From the NCBI GenBank assembly GCA_022497155.1, contig MU385714.1, positions 434,001 through 498,000 of the forward strand: DNA of 64,000 nt, read 5' to 3'. The stretch comes from Whalleya microplaca (lineage: Eukaryota; Ascomycota; Sordariomycetes; Xylariales; Xylariaceae). Positions within the stretch are counted from its first letter, which is position 1. Each line of letters opens with the position of its first letter. Below are positions 1 to 11,230 of this stretch, piece after piece. The position numbers and the translations under genes are program-made. Under the pieces are notes generated by a model. The model was not told the DNA's origin. It did not search any database and saw only the letters and a list, made by a program, of their open reading frames with translations.

Positions 1-450
1 GCGCTGGCGAAGTACCTCGAGGCGAGCCCGTACGTGAGCTGGGTGTCGTACCCGGGGCTGCCGAACCACCCGAGCTACGCGCTGGCGCAGAAGTACCTGA
101 AGCGGGGCGCGGGCGGCGTGCTGAGCTTCGGCGTGAAAGGCGGCGGCGCGGCGGGCAGCCAGATCGTCGACGGCTTCAAGCTGATCTCCAACCTGGCCAA
201 CGTCGGCGACTCCAAGACGCTGGCCATCCACCCGTGGACGACCACGCACGAGCAGCTCTCGGACGAGGAGAAGATCAGCTCCGGCACCACGGAGGATCTC
301 ATCCGCATCTCCGTCGGCACGGAGCACATCGATGATATCATCGCCGACTTCGAGCAGGCCTTCAAGGCGGCCTCTGCTGCGACCAAGAGCGGAGAGGAGA
401 AGGGCTCGGGGGAGGAGACGAAGAAGGATGATGCACCTACGGTTGTCTAA
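1..450 (+). CDS. MET17: O-acetylhomoserine (thiol)-lyase, 3' end (partial)
   Basis: This is the C-terminal 149 residues of a PLP-dependent Cys/Met metabolism enzyme; the start lies outside the window. The reading frame is open from base 1. The visible segment carries the family's C-terminal signature: a YPGL-NHPSY segment, a [11 protein letters not shown] strand, the [18 protein letters not shown] substrate/phosphate-binding stretch, and [20 protein letters not shown] before the end. Known role of the family: sulfide plus O-acetylhomoserine gives homocysteine and acetate, in the cytosol. The last ~25 residues are a charged Gly/Ser/Glu/Lys tail that looks lineage-specific. Cystathionine-type relatives are less likely because the ATTTHEQL-type motif and this end are typical of the O-acetylhomoserine enzyme. 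No intron is seen in this part. Confidence 0.93.
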   Translation, partial: ALAKYLEASPYVSWVSYPGLPNHPSYALAQKYLKRGAGGVLSFGVKGGGAAGSQIVDGFKLISNLANVGDSKTLAIHPWTTTHEQLSDEEKISSGTTEDLIRISVGTEHIDDIIADFEQAFKAASAATKSGEEKGSGEETKKDDAPTVV

Positions 451-928
451 GATTTTCGTTGGTGCGTTTGCATGATGGTTTTGCAGTAGTGAAATTATAT
501 ACCTTAAGTAGCTATGAATGATTATACCCTTTATACCCTTTGATGATGAGGAGTTATGATTTGAATATCACCCGTTTGGTAACAAAAATGACTATTTATA
601 TTTTCATATTAAAGAGTTGTCAGTTGTATAACAACTTTGCTATACTATATAGTTGAAGTCGTTGAGAACGAATCGTGTTGTGTGAAGTGCCAGAGTGCCT
701 GGTGTAAGTCGCTTGTGGTGGATAACTGAGCCACACATTTCCACATTTACGCCTCTTCCGTCATTACCAAAGACTTCGTATAATCGACCTTCCTTTACCT
801 ACACAACACCAACGAGCTACTATCGCAGCTCCAAAGCCAACATACATTGATCCTTCACACATCAACCGCCCGATTCCGCATCCACGAAACCACACGAACT
901 CCACTTGAACCCAGTCCAACCAGCAACA
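451..928. other. Intergenic: 3' flank of the sulfhydrylase gene and promoter of EMC7
   Basis: AT-rich spacer. The first half, about 480-660, is the likely 3'UTR/terminator region of the upstream gene. The stretch 760-928 is C/A-rich with short pyrimidine tracts, as expected for a fungal 5'UTR before the ATG at 929. No gene is seen. Confidence 0.6.
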
Positions 929-1936
929 ATGCGCAGTCCCCTCGCGGCCCTGCACCTGGGCCTCCTCTTCCTCGTGAACTCGGGCCTGGCATCCCAATCG
1001 ACGACATCGTCCCTGACGCTCCAAATCCCCTCCTCAGCGCTCCTCCCAAACCCGCACGCGCTGCCGCCCTCGACGCACGCGACGCTGACGACGCTGCACG
1101 CGCGCCACGAGGCGCCGCTGAGCACGACCAACTCCTTCGTCTTCCGCAACGTCACGCCCGGGTCGTACCTCGCCGACGTGCACTGCGCGACGCACGGGTT
1201 CGCGCCGCTGCGCATCGACGTGGGCGAGGCGGGCTCACGCGCATGGGAGACGTTCCGCGGGCACGATTGGGCGAATCGCGGCGAGGAGGTGAGGAGTACG
1301 GGTGCTGGTGCTGGGGAGGATGTGTTCGCGGTTAGGGTGCTGGGGGCGAAGGTGCATTTTACTGAACGGGGAGCTTGTGAGTGCTTTTCCTGTTTTGGTC
1401 GTCTATATATCAGCCTCCCTCATCCGGATCGTATGGCTGTGCCTACCTATATACAGCTGTCTATAGCTATACGGACTCTGGCGGATGGATGGCTATACGA
1501 ACATTGGACGACATTTGAGGATGTAAACTTGGAAGTGAACAATGTGCTAACGAATTACAAATAGTCTCTATCCTTGGCATCCTCAAGAACCCCATGATCC
1601 TGATGGGCCTTGTTACCATGGCGCTCTTCATCGGCCTGCCCAAGTTGATCGAGAACAGTGAGTTCCACTCCACACATTCCTTACTCCCTGTCAACCGTGA
1701 CTAACCTTGCAATTTCTCCAGTGGACCCCGAGATGCGAGCCGAATGGGAAGAGCAGCAGAAGAAGAACCCGATGAACTCCCTGATGGGAGGCGGTGGCGG
1801 CGGGCCCCAGCCGGGTGCGAGTCCCATGGGGAACTTCGACATGGCTGCTTACCTGGCCGGACAGAACAAGAAGGAGGATGGCGAGACTGGTAGCAGCAGT
1901 TCCGGCAATGGGGGTAAGAAGGGCGGGAAGAGGTAG
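929..1936 (+). CDS. EMC7: ER membrane protein complex subunit 7 (EMC7/DUF2012 family)
   Basis: Three exons are inferred: 929-1376, 1565-1657 and 1722-1936, giving 251 residues. Donors are GTGAGT twice, and acceptors are AATAG and CTCCAG. An N-terminal signal peptide (about residues 1-22, hydrophobic LHLGLLFLV core) is followed by a lumenal beta-sandwich-like domain with the NSFVFRNVTPGSYLADVHC segment typical of EMC7. Exon 2 supplies the single transmembrane helix (NPMILMGLVTMALFIGLP). Exon 3 gives the cytosolic MDPEMRAEWEEQQKK motif and a Gly/Ser/Lys-rich tail. Known role: subunit of the ER membrane complex that inserts tail-anchored and multipass proteins. The ATG at 929 was chosen over the in-frame non-ATG upstream extension because the signal peptide begins there. 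It is convergent with the WW-domain gene. Confidence 0.92.
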
Positions 1937-2306
1937 GCGTAGACCTAGACCTTGGTATCGGCACGTATACATAGAGTGGCCGTAAGAATGGATAGAAGAT
2001 ACTTATATGAAATAGACGAGCACAAAATGTCTATGACATAACAAGACCCTTCTGCTTTAACTCATATCGGGTTTACCAACCGTATATCACTAGACAAGTG
2101 TTGATGTGATAGAAGAACTGTATCATAAAGCCTATATACCCAACCCGAAGAACCACATCCGTAATTGCCTTGCTTTCATGTCATGTCTCATGCTCTTCCC
2201 ATGCTCAGTCTCAAGCAACCGGTCGTTCAACTTTTGCCATGCGCGTATATTCAAACAAACACATGCGCGAACACACCGCCCTCAACCCATCATCCCCTTA
2301 ACCCCC
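1937..2306. other. Convergent intergenic spacer
   Basis: Shared 3' flank of EMC7 (+) and the WW-domain gene (-). AT-rich in the centre (about 1985-2130). No gene or notable structure is seen. Confidence 0.6.
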
Positions 2307-3000
2307 TTAGAAATCCCCACCGAAGTCATCACCACCACCGCCGAAATCATTATCATTCCCGTCCTGGTACCCCTCCTGATACGCCTCGTGCTCCTCATGG
2401 TCATCAATGGCATTAGCGATCAACGCACCACCGAGCACACCGGCGCCCAGCCCCAGCGCCGCACCACCCGCGGCGCCCATCCCACCGCTCTTCTTCTTCC
2501 CCGCGTTCTGCGCGTACCCTCCGCCGTACCCTCCGCCTTGCGGGTACCCTCCGTACCCACCGCCACCGTACTGGCCCTGCGGCGGCCCATACCCTCCTCC
2601 GCCGTAGTATCCCTGCTGCGGCGGCGGCTGCGGGCTCCCATACCCACCACCTCCGTACGGTTGTTGGTACCCCCCTCCGCCGTACGGTTGTTGGTACCCG
2701 CCGCCGCCGTAACCCCCAGAGTTCTGCTGCGAGTGCTTGTTCTTGTTGCCGAAGAACTTGCCCAGCAGGCCCTTGGCCTTGTCGGCGGGCGTGCCGCTGC
2801 CGCTGCCGCGCGCGGGGAGCTGGTCCGGGAACGGCGACGGCGAACTATTGCTGTTGCTGCCGCCGCCTCCCCCCAAATACGAGGCCGCGGCGCCGCGGCT
2901 GCCGTTGTTCGCCGCGCGCGCGTTCTCCTCCTCCTGCAGCTGGCGCGCCAGGCGGGCGTCGGCGTCCTCGTCGACGACGTGCGAGTTGCTGCTCCCGTGG

Positions 3001-3040
<40 letters not shown>

Positions 3041-3443
3041 CGTAGGGGTTGTTGCCGTAGCCCCCCGGCTTCGTGGCGTCGTTGACGAAGGGGTTCGTCT
3101 TGGCGTCCGAGGGTGTGAGGTTGCCCGGCCCGGACGAGTAGCCTGGCGGCGGCCCCGCGGGCGCGCCGTCGTTGTCGGGGCTTAGGGCCGGTGCGGTGGG
3201 TTTCTCCCATTGCGATTTCTTCGTGTATGTGTTGACGTAGAACCTGGGGGACTGTGGTTAGTATAGACGGCTTGAATGCTGCTGGCGCGGGGAGGACTGG
3301 AAGGTTCGGATGCGTGGTTCGGGTGGGAGTAGTGGGAGCGTGAAACTAACTCACCATTCATGGTATTGCTCGTTCCACCGGGCGACCCAGCCATCGGGTA
3401 CCCTGGGAGGCGGCGGGCCGGTCGGTGCTGTGAAGTCGGCCAT
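2307..3443 (-). CDS. WWM1: WW-domain protein with Gly/Tyr/Gln-rich repeats (Wwm1-like)
   Basis: Two exons, 3443-3355 and 3243-2307, give 341 residues; donor GTGAGT, acceptor CCCAG. The intron interrupts the WW domain, which is complete once spliced: Trp19, Tyr27, Trp30, Trp42 and Pro45 have the expected spacing. Next come a Pro/Gly region, a run of about a dozen Asn (TTG repeat on the + strand, 3001-3042), a short helix DARLARQLQEEE, and then low-complexity GGGGYQQPYGGGGY repeats. After these there is a hydrophobic Gly/Ala segment (GAAGGAALGLGAGVLGGALIA) and an acidic DNDFGGGGDDFGG end. Yeast Wwm1 has the same layout with an N-terminal WW domain and is known to bind the metacaspase Mca1; that partner is not visible here. 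The gene is also covered by a long antisense shadow ORF, which is not a gene. Confidence 0.82.
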
Positions 3444-4782
3444 GCGTGATTAATTTCGCGATGCGACGGTCTGGTTTGCGATATATTGCGATGTAGGTAG
3501 GTAATGCGATGGGATGTAATTGCTAATAAAGAAGACTTAATCCAATCGACTTATACAGAATACTAGCGTGGACTGGACTCCTGTACGTAAGAGGGGCAGA
3601 TGTGCTGATTGGTCTATAGTAGGTTGGTATAAGTTTGCGAGACGAGTGACAAAGACAGACAGGCTCGGGTTTATTAGGATGTCAGGGAAAGATGGTTTAT
3701 GCAGGGACCTTTGTCAGTCAAAAGGAACAAGACGATGATGCGACCTGTGTGAATGATAAATAATAAGGACCCCAACAACTCTCTCGACCAATGTGGCTGA
3801 CGGCTGCTGTTCAATGGAATGGCAATGAATGCTCTGGATTTGCCCATGACTGACTGACTGCAGCTGTGCAGTCATCCCAAGTACATGTATCCAACTTATC
3901 CAACTATCTACAAGTAGTTAGCAACTTACGTAGCTCTGAAGCACCGCCCCAATGCGTCGGCTTCGGTAACTTCGAATGGGCCGTACGTGTCCAATCTGGG
4001 CTCTAATATTGTATCCCATCCGTTTCATCGACTACCTGGTCTAACACGCCACCCCTCCTCACAGGGGACACTCTGTGTCGGAGGGTGGGAGGTAGCCCGT
4101 CGAATCAACTTATGGCCTAGTCTCGACAGTTAGTACTGCGTAATATGTATGTATGGAGTAGATGATAGTCCAATTTATTGACTACAGCGTAGTATACTTG
4201 AACGAATTACTACCATTTTACCTACCCCTTCGTCATCACATGCATTGTGTCGCCTAAGCGTGGCTGAGCTCTCTCGTGCAACTATACACCCAAGCAAGGC
4301 CAGCTGATATTACATACTACGTACTAGCACCTGTCTATGACCATGTCTGGGTCACCATGAATTCCTAATAACAAGATCGGCTTACGAATTCTATGTCCTG
4401 AGCCACAGTAAAACCAAGGTCTTCCAAAGCTGAAGATATCTACGCCACAAGTGTTGGTGGCGGCTATATCACCAAAGAGGCAGCCCGAAGAGGACGACTC
4501 CCATCCCTTTTCAATATGCCACTTCATATGTCACCAGCAAACGTGAATGAATTATCCTGGCCATCTGGTTCGAATAACCTAAAGCTACTCCTAATTACAA
4601 CGAGCTGTTGTTAAGCGTACCTCACTTACAACAAATACCGTATTAGCATCCGGGCAGGCCACATCCCTATCCTGTAGAACTAACCCCTCAAGCCCATATA
4701 ACCAACCAACGCAGTCGCGAAGCACCATAATAAAAGACCCCTATTCCCCCCCCAGCAAAAGCAATACCATCTTCCTCCTCCT
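3444..4782. other. Intergenic, 1.3 kb
   Basis: Promoter of the WW gene (3444 upwards) and 3' flank of the next minus-strand gene. Contains a GC-richer patch around 4030-4110 with an imperfect inverted repeat (CCACCCCTCCTCACAGGGG / CGGAGGGTGGGAGG). No coding sequence is supported. Confidence 0.5.
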
Positions 4783-5759
4783 TTATATCGGAATAAAATC
4801 AATCTCCTGCCCCGGCTTCGGCCTGCTAACCAACAACGGATGCCTCACCCCCTTCCTCTCCAAGGCAGCCTTCCCAGGCCTCCAGCCCGCAGGGGTATGC
4901 GACAATCCATACGCCCGCTTCGCGTCCGCAGCTCCCGCAGGAGTATGCGCCACGCCATACGTCCGCTTCGCGTCCGCGGGCGCGTCCGCAGGCGCTCCCG
5001 AGGGGCCCGAAATCGCACCGCGTCGCCCCGGCGTAGGAGTGGGGGTGGGAGTAGGAGTAGGCAGGGCAATACCGGGGAGGTGGTGATCGCGAGATGAGGA
5101 CGATGGCGGGGGAGCAGGATGGACGTGATGGTGGAGCCCGAAGGCGGCCACGGGCAGGTGCGCGCGCGCCAGCTCGGGCGTGTTCGGGATGCGGGTGAGG
5201 AACTGCCATTCGCCCTTCTCGATCGGATGCTGCAGCACGGCGATGTGCTCGGTGTTGACTGCGGGGGCGGTTGTCTGGTTAGCCTAGCCTGGCTCGGAGT
5301 TCGGGGCTTGAAGAGGGGAGGGGGGGGGAAGGGGAAGGTGGTTGATAGATGGATGGAATGGTACGGGGGATTCGAGGGAGTAAAAGAGAGAGAGAGAGGA
5401 AGAGACAGAGGGGAAGTCGAGTGAAAGAAGGAAGGTAAGAGAAGCATACTCCGATACTGAGGGGTTGTGACCTCACCTCTCGATACGTGTTCCCATCCTT
5501 CTGGGTCGTCTAGTAGATTCGCTAGGTCATCGGTCAGTAACTCCCTTCCTGATGACCCCCTTTTGCTGTATAAAAACAGATGATCCCTTCTTCCTATTGA
5601 CTTACTTGAATCGACTTGCACGTACTGCCATTTTTCCTCCTTCGTGGCCTCGTCCGTGTCAGCGGGAGGAGAGGCACTGCTGCCTCCGGCAGATTTGTCC
5701 TGTGACATAGAGGCTTCCTGCTTGGCAAGAACTGTTTGTTGGATCTGTGATGATGGCAT
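4783..5759 (-). CDS. Conserved-looking proline-rich protein of unknown function
   Basis: I do not recognise the family. The start is the ATG at 5759. Inferred exons are 5759-5606, 5548-5450 and 5258-4783 (242 residues). The first intron (57 nt, strong GTAAGT donor, ATCAG acceptor) preserves frame; if retained, the product has 261 residues. For the second intron I used donor GTATGC at 5449, but an in-frame GTGAGG donor about 27 nt earlier on the coding strand is equally possible. Visible features: an N-terminal Ser/Gln/Ala region, a KWQYVQV segment, LTDDLANLLDDPEGWEHVSR, then NTEHIAVLQHPIEKGEWQFLTRIPNTPEL. These are followed by a His/Pro-rich linker with a run of Pro-Thr pairs, and two tandem copies of DAKR(T/A)YG(V/L)(A/S)HTPAG. 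It ends in PKPGQEIDFIPI. No membrane segment or signal peptide is seen. The coherent splice frames support a real gene. Confidence 0.62.
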
Positions 5760-6172
5760 GGTTCCTAATGTGATACTCGATGAAGACTTTCGAGGCAAAA
5801 CCACGAGGACACAAACAGACTACGGTATTGATCAAGATCTGGCCACCTATGGGTGCCGCGTTCAGGCTCGATACAGTTAAACTCAAATATCAAGACTGTC
5901 CGCGTTTACCGAGTAATTATGTGTAATAGGACTCCGCACATCTCCCTACATAGAGTTTACCCTCATCGTAAGCCCTTAGGCGGGATACGTAGTAGTGTGT
6001 GTATGGTATCAGGTTTTCTAAGTAAATTTCTATTCATCATTTCCAATCTCAAGACTCCTTAATAAGACTCCTTAATTCACCTATCTCCCTATCTCCTATC
6101 GCCAGTACACCGGACTGTAAAATGCACAATGCAAAAGAGTAATGATGATGATGATGATGATGATGATGCCCC
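5760..6172. other. Intergenic with ATG microsatellite
   Basis: Spacer between two minus-strand genes. It holds the promoter of the proline-rich gene and, at 6142-6168, a pure (ATG)9 trinucleotide repeat lying just beyond the stop codon of the choline-transporter-like gene. No gene is seen. Confidence 0.65.
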
Positions 6173-8507
6173 TTAAGCCATGTCCCTTTCATCGTAGCGC
6201 CTCTCCTCAAACAATCTGGCCGCCTCTATGCAGTAGGTAGCACGCTCGCTACCTAATCTTCTTTCACTCGCGTAGCAGATGAGAACGCCGTCGAGGATGC
6301 CTGAGAGAATACCCTCCATCGCGCCTAACACACCCCAACCGATCATGCTAGCCACCATGCCGACGACGTAGGCGTAGGCGCTCCCTCTGACTCCTATGCC
6401 ATCCGGGAGTTGGACCTGCAGCTGCCGTGCAGTCATGACCCAAGCAGCGAAGCCGAGAGCCGTTGACATGACGAACCTTGCCGCGTGAAGTAGCATCTTA
6501 GCCATTCGGTAGGGCATCAGGGAGGCCGTCTGTCCACGGCGAGAAAATGCACTTGGCGTAAGTGTCGTAGTGGGACCCGTTGCCAAGAATTGAATTCTGC
6601 TCAGCTGCGACGCGGACTCCATCAAGGGCAGCGAGTGGATTGACGCATACGTCAGCGCCAGAGGGTTGGTCAGAACCGTCACCGGCCTAGGGGCTAGTCG
6701 CCATCCTATGAACTCGAAGATGCTCGATATGCGGCGGGGTAGAATGAGAATAGGAACCCGGATCACCAGAGAAAGGAGAGTAGAGGCGCAGATGGTGCCA
6801 AATACCGTAGTCGTAGAATGAGACAACGCTCCCTTGACGATGGCATTTGACGAGGCGGGAGACTGGTTGTTACGGAAGAAGTACCAATTGGAAACCGTGC
6901 CGCCCGTTGTAGCCCGAACCACCCCGCCCATAACGGATAGAGTCCACACGTACATAAGAAAGAAGAAGACGGCCAACCACCATGTCGCAGTGCCGATTAC
7001 GAAGGTCGAGAGAGATTTGGAGAAGTAACCCCCTAGGAAGATTCTGGTAAACATGGACAGCCACACCCAGGTCCAACCGACGACGAAGCCCAACGAGCCA
7101 AGCCCGAGAAGCACGAGTGCCGGGTTGGCGGCGAGGATGCGACTGGAGAAGTCCAATATCTCTATTGCCCGCTGTATCTCGTGGCGCCCCTTGTATAGCA
7201 GCCAGGTCCAGACGATCGCGCAGATGCCCGGTATGATGGCTGCATACCGCATGACCACATCCTGAACGCGCGTTCCATGATCCGGCCCCTGAAAACTAGA
7301 AATCATTGGGTATAATGTAAATGAAAAAAGAACGATCGGAACGCCTAGCAGGATGAGGAGAGCCAGGGGCTGAACAAAAGACCTCAGCGCTGCCATCCAA
7401 ACCAAGGCCACGATGATAGAGACCACAGTGTCGACGGCCAGGAGATAGAAAGAGGAATGGAGGGTCGTGTAGATAGTGTCACCAATCTTCCTGCTCGGCA
7501 CAGAAGTATGCAGCCAAACTAGCACAAATGTAGCAATGAGGGCGGCGAAAGCTATGAGATAAATCCAGGCGAAGAACTGGTCATGCACAAAGATCTCGCC
7601 GTACATTCGAGGAGGCGCCTGTGCGGGGATCTCGTTGTGCTCTTCCTCCTCTTCCTCGTCCTCCTCGGCTATGGCCTGGCGCATCAAACGCTGATCGTGC
7701 TGCAGATGAGAGTCTGCCTTACTAGCAACGCCCCTGGGACCACCAGCGGTAGACTTAAACTGCTGAAAGGCGGGCGGTGCTGAGTCTATAGGGGTCTCCT
7801 GTAATAGATCCCCGGGTACCTGGTTGTCCATCACAGTCGACTCTAGACCGATGTCGACCATCTTACCGTTCTCATCGCTGTCCGAAGTCGGCCGTTTGTT
7901 GGCTGAGCTGTCCGACTCTTCATTGTTCAGGTTCCGCTTGGAGTGCCTATCCTTGAAGCTCGATTCCCCGTTCCAACTGCTCTTGATTCCGCCTCTAGTA
8001 CGGCCCATGCTCGTGTATAGGTCGTCGATCGACCTTCTGCCCGCGTGCTCAGACGAGGCACGGCTTTCGTCATTCTCAGAGGCCGAGCTTTCTTCCAGCC
8101 GGCTCGAGACAAAGACGCGGCGTGACCGTTGTAAAATCCGGAGATCTGCAGCCTCCCTCGCATCATCCTCGTCCTCATCCTCGCGATACTCGTTCAGGGC
8201 ACTATGGAAGAGCGGGGCATCCGAGGTGGTGTTATATCTCGAGGCGAAGCCGCCGAACCGGGACTGCGAGGGCTGATAAGGGTTTCCTAGCCGGGCCTGG
8301 TACGATGACCTGGCGGGATGTCTTGAGAAACGTGAGGGCGTGTCCTGGGTCTGTCGGTTCGAGGGTTCGTTGTTATCGGGTGAGCCGAAGTTGGAGAGTC
8401 GGGATTGCGATTGGGCTAGGAACCGTGACGCATCTGGACGCCGGACGTCAGACGGAGCTACAGCTTGAAGAGGGGCGGGGAGAACTTGACTTACATTCGG
8501 AAAACAT
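6173..8507 (-). CDS. PNS1: Choline-transporter-like membrane protein (CTL/PNS1, DUF580 family)
   Basis: Two exons are inferred. The first is 13 nt (8507-8495, coding MFSE plus one base). A 61-nt GTAAGT...CCAG intron follows, and then one exon, 8433-6173; the product has 757 residues. The N-terminal ~270 residues are cytosolic, rich in Ser/Arg and acidic, with an EEDEEEEEEHNE run just before the membrane domain. About ten hydrophobic segments follow. Family hallmarks in the C-terminal half include PLALTYASI, the RMAKMLLHAARFVMSTALGF region and GVLGAMEGILSGILDGVLICYA with the short cytosolic end. CTL/SLC44 proteins transport choline or act in lipid and membrane traffic; yeast Pns1 has no proven substrate and fission yeast Ctl1 is linked to autophagy. 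Yeast Pns1 is about 540 residues, so the extended N-terminus is notable. It is divergent from the Rab gene across 1.7 kb. Confidence 0.88.
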
Positions 8508-10208
8508 ATTGGAAAGGGAGGTGCAGGAGGAGGAAGACTCCGGCGGGGTAGAAAGGGGAAAGAGCTAGGAGAGTCAATCGGAGGGTATTATGGGAGGAAT
8601 CAAGCGGCGGTGATGCTGATAATGTGTGTGTGGGACGGCGCTGTGATGCAAACGATACGACAGCATCACACCATAGACCAAGCAGAATGGACGGACCTCT
8701 GCCCGCCGGTGAAGCAGAATGCAAAGTTGGAAAGAAAAGAAAAGCAAAGAAAAGCAAAGAAAAAAAACCCAGTTGAATGTGAAAAAAGTGCTGTTGTAAT
8801 TGTAGAAATTTCAGACAAGAATAAAAGAGGAAATACTGTGTGGGATTGTGGGATTGTGGGAGAGCTTTGGTTGTGTCGGTGATGGTTGATGCTGTATGTA
8901 TGTAAGTGCGTATTATTATGTTGTAGGCACAGGCAAAAGCACAAGCACAAGCACAAGCAGCACGGGCACGAGCGTCGATAGGTACATGTCGATAGGTACA
9001 GGTATTACTCACATGCACCCGCAATGTGCTCACTGCTCCTATCAGTGCCTGCTGCTTGCTACTGGAGGGTGCTGGGCTGCTAGCTGCTAGGCTGCCAGGC
9101 TGCTAGGTTGACATGCGTGCCCACTGGGGACATCCATTACGGAAGCGGCGAAAGCGGAATGGTCGGTCAAGTGCCGCCTAACTCCCGCTCAAAGATGGAC
9201 CCCTGCCAGCCTCTTATCACCGATTGTCAATACCTACATACATACATACATACCTATACATATATGTGTATGTATGTACCTCCTCCTAACCCGGCTACCC
9301 AGCTACATACACCTATACATCCATACATCCATACATATCCAGCATCCATACATTGATTATATTGCATAGTGGTGGACCTCAGGAATACATACCCGACGCT
9401 GCCAAAATCTACATATAGCTAACACGTAGGTTTATACCCCAGAATTGTACATTGATATTCTATTACTACATGGCATACGTATATTGGTGTTTCTTACGGC
9501 TTGGATGTGTGTATATGTCTATGTGTCACGGGACCTTCAAAGAAGCCCCCAGTACATCTAAGTATAAGTATACAAAGATGGAAGTCCCAGGTAGTGAGGT
9601 CACTTGCCCAGAGTCAGTCAGATCAGGCGCTACATACCTTATCAGACTTCTTCCACTACTACCAGCAGCCAGTGCTATGCTATTCTGTATGCGTACTTGT
9701 CCCTACTAACTAACTGCACCTGCTAGCCAGTACCTTAGGTACCTACTAGTTGTACATACATAGGGCCTGCAGGACCCGCTACTAACGGATGCATTTTGAG
9801 GAGCACATCCTAGAAGCATCATCATCAAGCTCCCACCTGAGACCTGAGACCCCCAAGAGCTTTGACTCTATATCACACGCCATAGCCAGACAACCTCTTT
9901 TGGTCCCTAGCTCCTGGCTAGAAGAAAGACTCACTTTGAAGACTCATCTTCTGTCGTTATCATCCCACCAGCTGCTTACATACCCTTGTCTGTCACATGT
10001 CTACAACCTTGCTCTGCTGCTAGCTTCTAACAACTAACCTCAGAGCCCCGACACCAGAACTCTCCCAACACCGATAACCGTATTTCGAACAAAGAGACAG
10101 ACAGCTAGCTAGTAACAAGTGACTCCTGTTTGCTCCTCGCCACACAGCCCTCTCTCCTAACCGACTTACACCCCGTGTCCCACCGATCTCTACCGTCCCG
10201 TTCTCCCA
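8508..10208. other. Divergent intergenic region (CTL and Rab genes), microsatellite-rich
   Basis: Both flanking genes are transcribed outward, so this 1.7 kb contains two promoters. It carries an A-rich AAAGA-repeat tract (8728-8770), ACAAGC repeats (about 8930-8960), clustered CATA/TACA tetranucleotides (9235-9350), and CT-rich 5' leader sequence before the Rab ATG. The minus-strand ORF at 8491-9033 has unstructured Cys/Ala and Tyr/His runs from these repeats and is not a gene. Confidence 0.6.
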
Positions 10209-11230
10209 ATGTCTTCCCCGCCCTGGGACTACATCGCCAAGCTCGTATGCATCGGCGACTCAGGATGCGGGAAATCCTCTCTCACCATCCGGCTCTGCGA
10301 GGGGCGGTTTAGCGCCCAGCACGACGTGACCATCGGCGTCGAGTTCGGCTCCCGCATCGTGCCCGTCGGCCCCCCACATTCTAAACAGTACGTGGCCTCC
10401 TCGGCGTCAGACAAGAAGGAGGGGCTTCCCGAGCCGCCGCGGACGTCCAACGAGCCACAGAAGCATATGAAGCTTTCGCTGTGGGATACAGCTGGGCAAG
10501 AGACTGTGCGTACACACACACACACTACTACGATATCTACCTACCTACCTATTCCCACTCCCCTCACCTTACCCAGACATCCTGGGATACGAACTGAGCG
10601 CTCAGATATCTGGGCTGATACAGGAGAATAACTCCGAGCTTTAAGATAGAGGAACATCGCCCCCTCAGAGAACCGTTCTATAATGAATAGCCGAGCAACT
10701 CAACCCCACACAACAGAAACAGATCAAATACATAACTAACCCTCACATCCCTCACCTAGTACAAATCCGTAACGCGCTCCTACTTCCGCGGCGCCTCCGG
10801 CGCCCTCCTCGTCTTCGACATAACGCGCAAGGCGACCTTCGAGCACGTGACGGACTGGCTGAACGACCTGCGGGCGATCGCGGAGCCGGACATCGTGGTC
10901 ATCTTAGTAGGAAACAAATTAGACCGCGCACAGGAGCACGGAGAGGACGAGAACAACAGGCGCGAGGTGTCGGCTGCGGAGGCCGCGGACTGGGCCCGCC
11001 GCAACGGCGTCCTGCAGTACGTGGAGACCAGCGCCAAGAGCGGCGAGGGCGTCGAGCTCGCCTTCATGCGCGTCGCCGAGCGCATCTTCGAGAACATCAA
11101 CGCCGGCAAGTACGACCTCAACGACCGCCGCTCCGGCGTCAAGGGACCCGGCCCGGGGGGCGCCAGGGGCGCCGCACAGGTTAAGCTGTCTGCTGATGCT
11201 GGGAAGGGCGCCGCTGGGGGTTGTTGTTGA
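10209..11230 (+). CDS. Rab-family small GTPase, Rab4/Ypt4-like
   Basis: Two exons, 10209-10505 and 10760-11230 (255 residues); the 254-nt intron is long for this genome and splits the G3 region right after GQET. All nucleotide-binding motifs are present: P-loop GDSGCGKS (16-23), switch I TIGVEF (Thr41), DTAGQE (93-98), NKLD (151-154) and ETSAK (188-192). The C-terminal GGCC is a double-geranylgeranylation signal, so the protein works on endomembranes. The switch sequences and WLNDLRAIA resemble the Rab4/Rab2/Rab14 branch, with Rab4 (recycling endosome) the best guess. The oddity is the interswitch: about 25-30 extra polar residues (roughly 55-85, Ser/Lys/Pro-rich) separate beta2 from beta3, where most Rabs have a tight hairpin. 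Confidence 0.88.

Noticed and set aside
2106..3185. 359-codon + strand ORF rich in Val/Arg/Ala
   Set aside because: Antisense shadow of the WW-domain gene; the Val run is the complement of the Asn repeat.
8491..9033. 180-codon - strand ORF
   Set aside because: Covers the 5'UTR and first intron of the CTL gene; composition reflects microsatellites.
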